From NCBI GenBank assembly GCA_947507875.1, contig CANNQP010000013.1, positions 30,615 to 94,614 on the forward strand: a DNA stretch of 64,000 nt. The letters are read 5' to 3'. This DNA comes from Verrucomicrobiaceae bacterium (GTDB lineage: Bacteria > Verrucomicrobiota > Verrucomicrobiia > Verrucomicrobiales > Verrucomicrobiaceae). Under the pieces are notes generated by a model, which worked only from the letters and a program-made list of their open reading frames with translations, was not told where the DNA came from and searched no databases. Of this stretch, positions 1 to 9,470 are shown in pieces; the stretch's first letter is position 1; each line of letters opens with the position of its first letter. A program made the position numbers and the translations under genes.

Positions 1-595
1 GGCTATCATCAGCCGCTTGTTCGACGAATAATTCGGAGAGGAGGGTGGAGGCTTCTTGGGGACGTCCGAGGGCCACCAAAGCGCGCACGCGCATGATGCG
101 GTCGGCTCGCGTGGTTGCTTTTTGACGTTCCAATTGATCTAAAAAATGCAGCGCTTCGGGGCGCTTCATCATGGTTAGGTATTCCGCGGTGAGGCGCACG
201 GCATTCACATTGTCCGGCGAAATTTTAACCGCGCGCTGAACCTTGTCCCAGCCCTGCATGTAGTTTTTGTCATGCGTTTCCTGGAGCGCTTCTTGATACA
301 GACGCTCCGCCCGCCAGTCTTGAATGGCATCCTTGGCAGGACGAGCAAAGCGTAGGCCTAGCGCAATCATGCTGATGCAGCCGATGATCAGCAGTGTGAT
401 CGCGGTGATCTTTGCCGTCAGGGATTGCCGGTCTTTGTGCGCTTGAGTGGGGGGCACGAGCCATTCCCAGGCTAGGCGCAGCGGCCGCAACAGCGTGGCG
501 ACTTTGCCCGCCTTAGCGGATGAGGATTGAGGATCAAAATTCTGGCTGGAGAGCACTCTTGCGGTTGGGGAATAAGTTGGAGAGAAGCTGAGCAT
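1..595 (-). CDS. Membrane-anchored TPR-like protein, 3' end beyond the window
   Basis: The minus strand is open from an ATG at 593-595 to the left edge, about 198 codons with no stop. The product has a cytoplasmic N-terminus of about 60 residues, one clear membrane segment at about residues 63-83 (isoleucine/leucine/glycine-rich), then an outward helical region. That region reads as TPR-like helical pairs: an Ala/Glu-rich helix near residue 95, a paired-helix segment around 115-150, and a repeat ending LVALGRPQEA. It faces the ceramidase-like gene at 706 across about 110 bases. A general TPR fold is inferred from the helical pattern only; no function can be given. A shorter open frame at 270-464 lies in a different frame of the same strand and is a shadow. 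Confidence 0.72.
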   Translation of the reverse strand, partial: MLSFSPTYSPTARVLSSQNFDPQSSSAKAGKVATLLRPLRLAWEWLVPPTQAHKDRQSLTAKITAITLLIIGCISMIALGLRFARPAKDAIQDWRAERLYQEALQETHDKNYMQGWDKVQRAVKISPDNVNAVRLTAEYLTMMKRPEALHFLDQLERQKATTRADRIMRVRALVALGRPQEASTLLSELFVEQAADDS

Positions 596-705
596 GCCTC
601 AGGTCGCGGCATGGCGTCAATCTCGGTTTCGCTCATCCGAACTCAGGAACTCATGGTTGGTGTGCGAAAGCAGCCAAGGAAACTGCGTATGGTAAGCTGA
701 TTCTT

Positions 706-2151
706 ATGAAGCTCTCTCGGTTCGCTTTTATTCTGGCATCTCTTGGTTCCTGCCTAGTTGGCATGGCTTCACCAGCCTTAGGTTTGCAGGCTGGGGCGGC
801 GACGAGCAACATTACCCCTGAGATCGGTGGCTTCGTGGTGGGTGGTTTTTCTCCTTTTCCCTCCACGCATATTCACGATGAGCTGCATGCACGTTGCTTG
901 GTTCTGGATGATGGTCAGCAGCGCCTTGCCATCGTGGTCTGCGATCTGCTTGGGGCCGCCCGCCAGATGTTTGATGAAGCCGCCCGTTTGGTGGAAAAAG
1001 AATGCGGCATTTCCAGATCGGCTCTGCTCATGTCTTGCACTCACACGCACTCTGCTAGCAGTGCACTGTCCGACAATCGGTATGATTCGGTTTCGATGGA
1101 GCTCACGGCTTATCAGCGCTTTGTGGCACGGCGTATCGCCGATGGGGTTCGCCGGGCGGTGAATCTTTTGCAGCCTGCGGAAATCGGTTTCGCTTCCATC
1201 GACGTGCCGGGCCAGGTTTTCAATCGGCGCTGGTTCATGAAGGACGGAACCGTGCCGCCCAATCCTTTTGGCGGCATCGACCGTGTGAAGATGAATCCCG
1301 GTCATAGTCCAAATTTGGTCAAGCCGGCCGGTCCGACGGACCCGCAGGTCTCGCTTTTGGCCGTGCGAGCCAAGTCCGGTAGCTGGATCAGTGTGCTGGC
1401 AAATTACTCCCTGCATTATGTGGGTGATGTCGGGGCAGGGCACATTTCCTCGGACTACTTTGGTGTCTTTTGTCAGAGGCTTGAAGGGCTGCTCGATGCC
1501 AAGGATCAAGATCCGCCATTCGTGGCTCTGCTGAGCAATGGCACCAGTGGCGATGTGAACAACAACGATTACAGCCGCCCCACGGGGCCCCCAGGTCCGA
1601 AGTATTCAAAAATCCGAAAAGTGGCTGAGGAGGTCGCGCAGGCCAGTGTGAAAGCCCTGCGATCGGTCGCTTGGCTGTCTGAAGCAAAGTTGGATTCTCG
1701 TTTCACCGATCTCCAGGTGAAGCAGCGGCGTCCGACACCTGAGCAAATCACTTGGGCTGAACAGACGCTAGCCCAGCCAGTGGTCTTGGGAAAAGGCAGC
1801 GCGAGCATCCTGCCGCGTGCTTATGCAGAGCGTTGCTTGAAGCTCAAAGATGCCCCCGAGCAGATTCGCCTTCCGGTTCAGGCACTGCGCATCGGGCCCG
1901 CGGCAATCACGGGCATTCCGTGCGAGACCTTTGCGGAGACGGGGCTGGACCTGAAAGCCAGGAGTCCCTTTCAGCCGACTTGGACTCATAGCATTGCAGG
2001 CGGATACTTTGGCTACTTGCCGACGCCGCCCCAGCATGAGCTAGGCGGTTATGAGACTTGGCTTGGCACCAGTCGCTTGGAGCCCCAGGCCAGTGTGAAA
2101 ATCACCGAAACCCTTATGAAGCAGCTTCGTGACATGCAGGCGAAACCTTGA
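706..2151 (+). CDS. Neutral/alkaline ceramidase-like secreted protein
   Basis: A 481-residue protein with a signal peptide (about residues 1-26, ending ASPALG). The mature part begins with the AGAATSNITPE pattern typical of the N-terminal domain of neutral/alkaline non-lysosomal ceramidases. The THTHS metal-ligand motif lies at residues 112-116 (His113, His115), and the CDLLGA and SNGTSGDVNNND blocks of that family also appear. PVC bacteria carry many members used as generic extracellular amidohydrolases, so N-acyl-sphingosine cleavage is a family inference and the substrate is unknown. The C-terminal Ig-like domain of classical ceramidases seems reduced or absent. The stop codon lies only about 40 bases before the next gene, suggesting co-transcription with the esterase downstream. 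No Shine-Dalgarno is visible upstream of the ATG. Confidence 0.82.
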   Translation: MKLSRFAFILASLGSCLVGMASPALGLQAGAATSNITPEIGGFVVGGFSPFPSTHIHDELHARCLVLDDGQQRLAIVVCDLLGAARQMFDEAARLVEKECGISRSALLMSCTHTHSASSALSDNRYDSVSMELTAYQRFVARRIADGVRRAVNLLQPAEIGFASIDVPGQVFNRRWFMKDGTVPPNPFGGIDRVKMNPGHSPNLVKPAGPTDPQVSLLAVRAKSGSWISVLANYSLHYVGDVGAGHISSDYFGVFCQRLEGLLDAKDQDPPFVALLSNGTSGDVNNNDYSRPTGPPGPKYSKIRKVAEEVAQASVKALRSVAWLSEAKLDSRFTDLQVKQRRPTPEQITWAEQTLAQPVVLGKGSASILPRAYAERCLKLKDAPEQIRLPVQALRIGPAAITGIPCETFAETGLDLKARSPFQPTWTHSIAGGYFGYLPTPPQHELGGYETWLGTSRLEPQASVKITETLMKQLRDMQAKP

Positions 2152-2192
2152 TCGTGATTTACTGGCTGCCTCTCCCAACACTTCCCGTCATC

Positions 2193-4301
2193 ATGCGCTG
2201 CATTCTTGCTTTCCTGCTGGCTGCCTCTCTTCAGGCGGCACCTTATCCTGAAACAACGCCAGACACCGTGGGCAATCGACTGCTGCAGAGCTACTGGCAG
2301 ACGCAGGTCGAGCAGATCGAACAAACAGGTAGCCTGAAAGACATCCAAACCGCTGAGGACTGGCAGAAAAAAGCCCCCGAGTATCGCCGCCAGTTGGCGG
2401 AGATGCTCGGCCTGCATCCCATGCCGGAGCGCACGCCCTTGATGGCCACACGCACGGGTGAGCTGGCTGGCGATGGCTGGCGTGTCGAAAAACTGCACTA
2501 CCAGGCGGTGCCTGGGCTTTACGTGACGGCGAACCTTTACCTGCCTGCCAAGGTGGAAAAGCCCCTGCCGGCTATCCTTTATGTGTGCGGTCATGCGAAT
2601 GTGATGAAAGACGGCATCAGTTATGGCAACAAGACGGGTTACCATCACCATGGCATCTGGTTCGCTCGCCACGGTTACGTATGTTTGATCATCGACACGG
2701 TGCAGTTGGGGGAGATTCGCGGTGAGCACCATGGCACCTATGGCAAAGGGCGCTGGTGGTGGGTTTCACGCGGCTACACTCCGGCTGGGCTAGAGGCTTG
2801 GTCCGGGATTCGTGGTCTCGATTATTTGGAAACGAGAGCGGAGGTGGATGCGAGCCGCCTGGGCGTCACGGGGCGCAGTGGTGGTGGTGCCTACTCCTGG
2901 TGGGTGGCGGCGCTGGATGATCGGATCAAGGCAGCTGCCCCGACAGCAGGAGTGACCTCCATGCGCAATCATGTCGTCGATGGCTGCATTGAGGGGCACT
3001 GCGACTGCATGTTCTTCGTGAACACCTATCGCTGGGATTTTGATCGTTTGGTCGCCTTGGTCGCGCCACGTCCTCTGCTGATTTGCAATACCGACAAGGA
3101 TAGCATTTTTCCCATCGATGGCGTCTTTCAGGTTCATCAGAAGGTGCGGCGGATCTATCAGCTGCTGGGTGCAGATGAAAAGTTAGGCCTGCAAGTGGCC
3201 GAGGGACCTCACAAAGACTTGCAGCCGTTGAACATGGGAGCCTTTCACTGGTTCGAGCGCCACTTGAAGGGGGCAGACCCCATGGCAGTGCTGAATCAGG
3301 GGGCTGAAAAGCTGCTGGAGCCTGAACAACTGCGGGTCTTTACCCAATTGCCCGCCGATGAAAAGAACACCACGATTGACCAAAGCTTTGTGCCCCAAGC
3401 GAGCGCGCCCGAAGTCCCCGTGAGTGCTGAGGCCTGGGAGAAGCAGAAGCAGGCCTGGAAAAAAGTCCTGGAAGAAAAAGTGCTGGCAGGCTGGCCTCAG
3501 GACGCGGCTCCAGTGGCTCTTGTTCGGGTAGGACAAAGCGAGCGGGACGGTATCACGTTGTCGGCCTATGATTTTCAGTCAGAGCCTGGCCTGCCGTTGC
3601 GGCTTTATGTGGCGCATCGCGTAGGGGTGAAGGTTCAGGATCTGGATCTGGTGGTGCTGAATCTCTTGGATGAGGAGGGCTGGGGGCAGTTCAGCCGCAC
3701 TTATCAGGAGCGCTTTAGCCAGCTCTGGCAGGCGGGCTTGCCTTCCGTCAGTCGCGACGATGCGGCGTTTGAGCGTGAGCGGAAGATGTTTCAAAACTTC
3801 CCATGGGGCATGGCTTACCTAGCTCCGCGTGGTGTGGGTCCGACCGCCTGGTCGGGCAGTGAAAAGGCGCAGAACCATCGCCTCAGGCGCTTTTACCTCC
3901 TGGGACAGACGGCCGATTCCATGCGTGCTTGGGACATTCGTCGTGGTGTTCAATCGCTTCGAATGGTCTCGGGTCTGGAAAAGAAGCCGATCTGGCTGCA
4001 GGCTGAGCAAGCTATGGCGGTGAATGCACTGTATGCCAGCCTTTTCGAGGATGGAATTGCCCGGTTGGATCTGCATGAGCTGCCGACCAGCCATGCGCAG
4101 GGACCTGCGTATCTGAATGTGCTGAAGTATCTGGATTTGCCGCAAGTCGCCGCGCTCGCAGTGGATCGCACACGTGTCATTCTTTACACGGCGGAGGAAA
4201 AGCCTTGGGTCTGGACCACGGCACTTGCGAAAGGGCTCGGATGGCCGTACAAGCAATGGCAAATCCGCAAGCCTGTCGCAGCGACGAAAGAAGAGCGCTG
4301 A
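2193..4301 (+). CDS. Acetylxylan-esterase-like alpha/beta hydrolase, secreted
   Basis: The ATG at 2193 gives a 702-residue protein starting with a good signal peptide (MRCILAFLLAASLQA). An upstream TTG at 2148 would add 15 residues and spoil the signal, so I reject it. The nucleophile elbow GRSGGG puts the catalytic Ser at about residue 229, within a domain resembling the acetylxylan esterase/dienelactone hydrolase group; RPLLICNTDKDSIFP supplies a likely acid and EGPHKD a likely His region. The second half (about residues 410-702) is a further hydrolase-like segment without an obvious nucleophile. Such two-part proteins are common in Verrucomicrobiota and Planctomycetota and are taken to deacetylate plant or algal polysaccharides; the actual substrate is not known. 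The gene follows the ceramidase-like gene closely. Confidence 0.8.
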   Translation: MRCILAFLLAASLQAAPYPETTPDTVGNRLLQSYWQTQVEQIEQTGSLKDIQTAEDWQKKAPEYRRQLAEMLGLHPMPERTPLMATRTGELAGDGWRVEKLHYQAVPGLYVTANLYLPAKVEKPLPAILYVCGHANVMKDGISYGNKTGYHHHGIWFARHGYVCLIIDTVQLGEIRGEHHGTYGKGRWWWVSRGYTPAGLEAWSGIRGLDYLETRAEVDASRLGVTGRSGGGAYSWWVAALDDRIKAAAPTAGVTSMRNHVVDGCIEGHCDCMFFVNTYRWDFDRLVALVAPRPLLICNTDKDSIFPIDGVFQVHQKVRRIYQLLGADEKLGLQVAEGPHKDLQPLNMGAFHWFERHLKGADPMAVLNQGAEKLLEPEQLRVFTQLPADEKNTTIDQSFVPQASAPEVPVSAEAWEKQKQAWKKVLEEKVLAGWPQDAAPVALVRVGQSERDGITLSAYDFQSEPGLPLRLYVAHRVGVKVQDLDLVVLNLLDEEGWGQFSRTYQERFSQLWQAGLPSVSRDDAAFERERKMFQNFPWGMAYLAPRGVGPTAWSGSEKAQNHRLRRFYLLGQTADSMRAWDIRRGVQSLRMVSGLEKKPIWLQAEQAMAVNALYASLFEDGIARLDLHELPTSHAQGPAYLNVLKYLDLPQVAALAVDRTRVILYTAEEKPWVWTTALAKGLGWPYKQWQIRKPVAATKEER

Positions 4302-4437
4302 GCCTAGCGCACGGACTGTCATCTGCGCACAGGGTTGACGGTTTCGTCAGTTGGCTGCATGGGCATCGCTCGCCGAGGGCAGTGGCGGCTAGATGGCTGG
4401 CTGCGCGGACATCGGCGATCCGATTTCTTCTTTCCCC

Positions 4438-5286
4438 ATGGCCGGTTTTTTCAAATCCCTCCTCCAACGTTTCACCAAGCCAAACATCGACTGGGATGAG
4501 CTCGAAGCCTCGCTCATCGCCGGAGATTTAGGTCCAAAACTAGCACTGCAAATTGTCAGTGATTTGCAGGCTCAGCAGCGTCAGCTGCATGGGGCCGACA
4601 TTGTGAAGGTGGCTCGTGATCATGTGCGGAAGATTTTGCCATCACAGAATCCTGCGCTGACACCGCTGGTGGATGGTCGCCCGAAGGTGCTGCTGATCGT
4701 CGGTGTGAATGGGGTCGGCAAGACCACCTCGACCGCGAAGCTGGCACATCTGCTGCATCGTCAGGGGCATGGCGTGGTGCTGGCTGCGGCCGATACCTTT
4801 CGCGCGGCGGCGGTGGAGCAGCTGGAGGTCTGGTCCCAGCGCCTCGGGGTGCCTTTGGTCAAAGGGCCGCCAAACAGCGATCCGGCGGCGGTGTGTTTCG
4901 AAGGCTATGAGCGCGCCGTGAAGTCGGGAGCGGCCTTTCTGCTCTGCGACACGGCAGGTCGCCTGCACACGAAGCACAACCTCATGGAGGAACTGCGGAA
5001 GGTGAACCGCGTGCTCGGGCGCAAGGACCCGAGTTCACCCCATGAAGTCATGTTGGTGGTGGATGCCACGACCGGCTCAAATGCGCTGCAGCAGGCACGC
5101 GAGTTCCACAAGGCTGTGCCACTCACGGGGCTAATCGTCACCAAACTGGATGGCAGCGGCAAAGGCGGTGTACTGGTGCCCATCCAGCAGGAGTTAGGCG
5201 TGCCGACGCGATTCATCGGGCTAGGAGAGCGGGTGGAGGATTTCCAGGCCTTCGATCCCGCGCGTTTCGTGGATGAGCTGCTCTAA
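4438..5286 (+). CDS. ftsY: Signal recognition particle receptor FtsY
   Basis: The SRP receptor GTPase docks ribosome-SRP complexes at the inner membrane. The ATG at 4438 yields 282 residues beginning MAGFFKSLLQRF, the usual amphipathic start of short FtsY proteins; an ATG at 4393 in the same frame would add 15 unrelated residues. The N domain covers about residues 1-80. The G domain shows the P-loop GVNGVGKTT (about 88-96), the DTFRAAAVEQL insertion-box motif, the DTAGR switch, TKLDGSGKGG and a C-terminal GLGERVEDF. The long acidic A domain of Escherichia coli FtsY is absent, as in many phyla. The gene sits among exported-enzyme genes rather than housekeeping genes, about 136 bases after the esterase and 78 bases before the haem dehydrogenase. 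Confidence 0.95.
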   Translation: MAGFFKSLLQRFTKPNIDWDELEASLIAGDLGPKLALQIVSDLQAQQRQLHGADIVKVARDHVRKILPSQNPALTPLVDGRPKVLLIVGVNGVGKTTSTAKLAHLLHRQGHGVVLAAADTFRAAAVEQLEVWSQRLGVPLVKGPPNSDPAAVCFEGYERAVKSGAAFLLCDTAGRLHTKHNLMEELRKVNRVLGRKDPSSPHEVMLVVDATTGSNALQQAREFHKAVPLTGLIVTKLDGSGKGGVLVPIQQELGVPTRFIGLGERVEDFQAFDPARFVDELL

Positions 5287-5364
5287 GCGGGACTTTTCAT
5301 CTGGAAGATGCGGGGGCCATGAGCTCGCAGTGGACGCAGGCGCGGTGTTAGGCCATGCTCGGTC

Positions 5365-7776
5365 ATGGCTGCCGTGCTTGATCTTCGCCACCTCGGAGTG
5401 GTTTTGTTCATCGGGGGTGCTCTTGTTCGAGCCTCCGCGGGAATGACCCTTGATGAGGCTGAAAAGATCGCCCCGCTTCCCGACATCGCCCAACACGGTG
5501 GTGTGGTTTGGGCAGATCTGAATGAAGACGGCCATCAAGATCTCATCGTTTCTAACTCGGCGGGTTATGGCGTTTATCTCTTCAATCCTGTAGAAAAGAA
5601 GCACCTGCAATGGTCGCGCGGCTGGTCCCAGGTGCTGCGAGAGGGCAAGCCTGGTGATGCCCATAGCCTACCGCTGCTCAAAGGGGCCCGCTTTGAAGAC
5701 GGTAAGCTCGTCTTTGCGAATGGACAGCAACCGCTGAGTCGTGATGAATTGCTGCGTGTGCCTGGGCCGCCTCTCTTGAGCCCAGAGGCATCGTTGAAAA
5801 AAATGCATGTCCAGCCAGGCTGGGCAGTCTCCCTCGTGGCGGCGGAGCCGCTCGTGCAGGACCCGGTGTTCATCGACTGGGATGAACAGGGCCGAGCCTG
5901 GGTCGTGGAGATGGGCGACTATCCGTTCGCTCCTGGTGAAAAAACCCAGGATGGTAAAATAGGCCAGGAACGCGTTTCGGAGCTACAGACTGGTCGGGTG
6001 AAAATCCTGACGGATACCGATGGTGATGGAGACTATGATCGCGCCAGTTTATTTCTCAGCGGCCTGCGCCATCCCACTGGTCTGGCCTGCTCGCGCGGTG
6101 GGGTTTTTATCTCAGCGATTCCCGATGTGATCTACGCCACGGATACCGATGGCGATGAGCGTTGTGATCAAGTCGAGCCCTGGTTTCGTGGCTTCACGGC
6201 GGGCAATCCGCAGCATCTGGTCAACGGTTTTTGTTGGGGGCTGGATGGCTGGCTCTATGGAGCCAATGGGGACAGTGGTGGCGAGGTAACGGCACTACGC
6301 ACGGGGCAAACGCTGCGGCTCGGCACCAACGATTTTCGCTTTCACCCGGAGTCGGGGCGGATCGAGCTGGAGGCTGGCCGCACGCAGTATGGTCGCTGGC
6401 GCGATGATTTCGGCAATTGGTTTGGCAACAACAACAGCACGCTCGCTTGGCATTACTTCCTGCCTATGCGCTGGCTGGAGTCACATCCCGACCGCGTGGC
6501 AGCAGCCCTGCGTCGTGTCACAAATGAGGACAAGTCGCTGCATCCCATCAGCCCCGAAGTGCGCCGTTTCAATTGGGCCTCCGCTACGCACACGCTGACC
6601 TCGGGCTGCTCTCCCATGCCCTGGTTCGATGGCAAGGAGTCCAGCCTCCTGATCTGTGAGCCGGCGAACAATCTGGTGCATCGGCAACTGCTGGACCTGA
6701 CGCAGCTACCCATCACCAGTCGTCGCCATCCGGAGGATCTCACTCGTGAGTTGATTGCAAGCGAAGACAATCACTTCCGCCCTACTCAAATGCGCCAGGG
6801 GCCTGACGGTGCCTTTTACATCGTGGACATGTATCGCCAAGTGCTGGAGCACCCCGAATGGATTCCAGCTGAGATCGCTCGGGGACTGGATCTGAGGGCA
6901 GGGGAGGACCGTGGCCGAGTGTATCGGCTGACTTGGCCCGGCATGAAGTCCGCTCCATCAAGATTGGGGAGCGATTGGGGTGCCGAGATGCGCTCATCGA
7001 TTCGCTGGCGACGTGACACCGCCCAGCGCCTGCTTTTGGAGAAAAAGGACATGGCCCAGCTTCCTGGGTTGCTAGCAATCGGGCAAGATTCTGAGCAATC
7101 GCTGCCCGTGAGGCTCCAGGCGACTTGGACCGCAGCGCTGTTAGATGAGCAGCACCGGCCGGCACTGCACGAGCTGATCCGCGCCAGTTTTCCCCAGGTG
7201 CGTGGAGCGGCCCTGGTGGCAGCAGGTGGGGATGACATTCATCCCGAGGAACTGGCCTCCTGGTTTCCCCGACAAGCTGAAGCCCACCCTGCGGCCTTGC
7301 TTCCAGTGCTAGGCAAAGGGAATGAGGATCGCCAGAAGGTCGTTCGACGCTACCTAGCGCTGTTGCCTACCCTGAAAGGTGAGGCAGAGCGTGGCAGGCT
7401 GGTCTTTGCCCGCACCTGCATGGCCTGCCATCGACTGCGGAATGTGGGGGTGGAGGTCGGGCCCGATCTAGCCACGGTGGCTTCCAAACCGGTAGAGCAG
7501 CTTCTAGAGGCCATTTTTGATCCCAATCGTGCCGTCGAGCTTCGCAATGCGACCACTCAGGTCACGCGGCAGGACGGCACGGCGTTAGCAGGGCTGCTGG
7601 TGGCAGAGACGCCGACCAGTGTCACGCTGCGAATGCCTGGGGGGCTGGATCTGCCCATCCCGCGTGTAGAGATTCGATCCACTCGCACGCTGGCCACATC
7701 CCTGATGCCCGAGGGATTGGAGGCGGCCCTGACGCCACAGGATGTGGCCGATCTGTTGGCTCATCTACGGCCCTGA
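5365..7776 (+). CDS. PVC-type haem-binding dehydrogenase
   Basis: An 803-residue exported protein. A signal peptide (about 1-26) is followed by an FG-GAP-like segment (VVWADLNEDGHQDLIV). A beta-propeller of the putative membrane-bound dehydrogenase type follows (about 150-520), with Ca-binding-like DTDGDGDYD and DTDGDERCD motifs, then a helical HEAT-like linker. The C-terminus (about 670-803) is the haem-binding domain named for Pirellula/Verrucomicrobium proteins, with the c-type site CMACH at Cys685, Cys688 and His689 and a conserved GPDLATV. The family is almost restricted to PVC bacteria and is thought to oxidise sugars or alcohols outside the cytoplasm; the substrate is undetermined. It is the best taxonomic marker in the window. 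Confidence 0.9.
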   Translation: MAAVLDLRHLGVVLFIGGALVRASAGMTLDEAEKIAPLPDIAQHGGVVWADLNEDGHQDLIVSNSAGYGVYLFNPVEKKHLQWSRGWSQVLREGKPGDAHSLPLLKGARFEDGKLVFANGQQPLSRDELLRVPGPPLLSPEASLKKMHVQPGWAVSLVAAEPLVQDPVFIDWDEQGRAWVVEMGDYPFAPGEKTQDGKIGQERVSELQTGRVKILTDTDGDGDYDRASLFLSGLRHPTGLACSRGGVFISAIPDVIYATDTDGDERCDQVEPWFRGFTAGNPQHLVNGFCWGLDGWLYGANGDSGGEVTALRTGQTLRLGTNDFRFHPESGRIELEAGRTQYGRWRDDFGNWFGNNNSTLAWHYFLPMRWLESHPDRVAAALRRVTNEDKSLHPISPEVRRFNWASATHTLTSGCSPMPWFDGKESSLLICEPANNLVHRQLLDLTQLPITSRRHPEDLTRELIASEDNHFRPTQMRQGPDGAFYIVDMYRQVLEHPEWIPAEIARGLDLRAGEDRGRVYRLTWPGMKSAPSRLGSDWGAEMRSSIRWRRDTAQRLLLEKKDMAQLPGLLAIGQDSEQSLPVRLQATWTAALLDEQHRPALHELIRASFPQVRGAALVAAGGDDIHPEELASWFPRQAEAHPAALLPVLGKGNEDRQKVVRRYLALLPTLKGEAERGRLVFARTCMACHRLRNVGVEVGPDLATVASKPVEQLLEAIFDPNRAVELRNATTQVTRQDGTALAGLLVAETPTSVTLRMPGGLDLPIPRVEIRSTRTLATSLMPEGLEAALTPQDVADLLAHLRP

Positions 7777-8018
7777 GTCGATATCTCGGCTAGGAGGTCG
7801 CCATGGCCTCTAGTGAATGATGCTAAAAGCGCTCCTCGTGCGGACGCTTGCCTATTTGGAAATGACTTCTGAGCGTCCTAAAGTGCTCACGCAAGTGTGG
7901 GGGCAATATGTCAGGAACATGCATCGCCTTGGAAGATGCGGATCGCGCTTGTCAGGTGGGTGCTTGAGTCGCTAGTTTGAAGCTGTTTTTTGGAAATTTC
8001 CCAGGAACCAACCTCATT

Positions 8019-9389
8019 ATGAAATTCACGATCAGTCTCCTCACGCTCACAGCGCTGTTTTCTGGCACAGCCCTTCATGCCGAAGATAAACCTTCCCAGC
8101 CCGGAGGTCAGCTACCCGGAAAGGTGGCAGTCAGCTTAGTCAAAGTGGCTGATGACTTGGTGGATCCTGTCAGTGTCGCTGCCCCTAACGATGGCAGCGG
8201 TCGCGTCTTTGTGGTGGAGCGTCCAGGCGTGATTCAGGTGATCAAAAATGGCAAAAAGCTGCGTCGCCCCTTCTTGGACATCAAGGACAAGACCATCTCT
8301 TCCTTTTTGGAACTGGGCATGTTCAGCATGGCTTTTCACCCAGACTTTGCCAAAAACGGCAAAGTCTATGTGGCCTACGCTGACCTTTGGTTCAATGGAG
8401 CAACGATGATCGCCGAGTACACGGTGGACAAAAGCAATCCCGATCGCCTGAACCCAGAGAGCGTGCGCATTTTGATGCAGATTGACTTTCCCTACTGCAA
8501 TCATCACGGTGGCCAGATCGCTTTCGGACCTGACGGCTACCTGTACATCGGTGTCGGTGATGGCGGCTGGGAGGGAGATGTGATCAATGCCGGTCAGGAT
8601 CTACACACTTGGCTGGGTAAAATGCTGCGCATCGACGTCAACAAATCCTCCGCTGATCGTGCTTACGAGGTGCCCAAGGACAATCCCTTCATCACGCCAC
8701 TTCAGCAGATGACGCTTTTTGGAGTCAGCGAAGAAGCGTTTTCTAAAGTGCACCCCAAAGCGAAGCCTGAAATCTGGGCCTACGGCTTGCGCAACCCCTG
8801 GACCTTTAGCTTTGACTCGAAGACTGGGGACCTGTACATCGCTGACATCGGTCAAAATCACTGGGAAGAGGTGAATTTTCAGCCAGCCAGTAGCAAAGGT
8901 GGGGAAAACTACGGATGGAAGTTCATGTGCGGCAGCCATCCGTTTCCAATGATTCTGAAGAAGAATCCCGATGGAACGGAGACAGCCAGTGACCCAGAAA
9001 ACTACCCTAAAGTGGGAGTCCAGCCAATTGCCGAATACAGCCATGTAGATCAGGGCATTTGTGTGATCAATCTTGGCATTTATCGCGGTCAGGATTACCC
9101 TGAGCTCGATGGCGTCTATTTCTGCGCCGACTGGGGCAGTGGCAAAGTTTGGGGCATGAAGAAGGACGCTGGCAAATGGCAAATGCAGGAGCTGATGGAT
9201 CTGGCCGACGGCATCCGCCCTACCGGCAGCGGCACTGGCCCTGATGGCAGCATTTACGTGACCCATGCGACTGCGAACTACGGGGGGCCTGTCGATCCCT
9301 ACACCAGCGAACGTGGAGCACTGTGGAAGCTAGTTCCTACGGCCAAAGTCCCAGCAGGGGCAGTGACCGCGCCTGTTGCAGGCAAGTGA
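8019..9389 (+). CDS. PQQ-type aldose sugar dehydrogenase-like beta-propeller
   Basis: A 456-residue exported protein of the soluble glucose/sorbosone dehydrogenase family (YliI/Asd-like). The ATG at 8019 starts a clean signal peptide (MKFTISLLTLTALFSGTALHA); a TTG at 7977 would only add residues in front of it. Family landmarks are VERPGVIQVIKNG, MFSMAFHPDF, HHGGQIAFGPDGYLYIGVGDGG, GLRNPWTFSFD and ADIGQNHWEEVNF, which line the six-bladed propeller and the PQQ/calcium pocket. By family it oxidises aldoses in the periplasm with PQQ; whether this copy binds PQQ cannot be read directly. It may act with the haem dehydrogenase upstream, from which it is separated by 242 bases without a credible gene. 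A strong terminator follows at 9412. Confidence 0.88.
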   Translation: MKFTISLLTLTALFSGTALHAEDKPSQPGGQLPGKVAVSLVKVADDLVDPVSVAAPNDGSGRVFVVERPGVIQVIKNGKKLRRPFLDIKDKTISSFLELGMFSMAFHPDFAKNGKVYVAYADLWFNGATMIAEYTVDKSNPDRLNPESVRILMQIDFPYCNHHGGQIAFGPDGYLYIGVGDGGWEGDVINAGQDLHTWLGKMLRIDVNKSSADRAYEVPKDNPFITPLQQMTLFGVSEEAFSKVHPKAKPEIWAYGLRNPWTFSFDSKTGDLYIADIGQNHWEEVNFQPASSKGGENYGWKFMCGSHPFPMILKKNPDGTETASDPENYPKVGVQPIAEYSHVDQGICVINLGIYRGQDYPELDGVYFCADWGSGKVWGMKKDAGKWQMQELMDLADGIRPTGSGTGPDGSIYVTHATANYGGPVDPYTSERGALWKLVPTAKVPAGAVTAPVAGK

Positions 9390-9411
9390 TGCCTTTAAGG
9401 CTGCTCAAGAC

Positions 9412-9445
9412 GGCTGGGTGGGCTTAGCCTGCCCAGCCTTTTTTT
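9412..9445 (+). terminator. Rho-independent terminator after the aldose dehydrogenase gene
   Basis: A 12-pair stem (9412-9423 with 9427-9438, two G-T wobbles) closes a TTA loop and is followed directly by seven T residues on the plus strand. It lies 22 bases past the stop of the upstream gene and protects the converging radical SAM gene. Confidence 0.9.
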
Positions 9446-9470
9446 CGCTCATGGCCAGAGCTGCAATCCC

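Noticed and set aside
270..464. A 64-codon minus-strand frame at the left edge
   Set aside because: It overlaps the longer open edge gene in another frame and its product looks like random His/Ser/Cys-rich text.
7788..7825. AGGAGG followed by an ATG and a five-codon frame
   Set aside because: A good Shine-Dalgarno match, but five codons with no regulatory context; probably chance.
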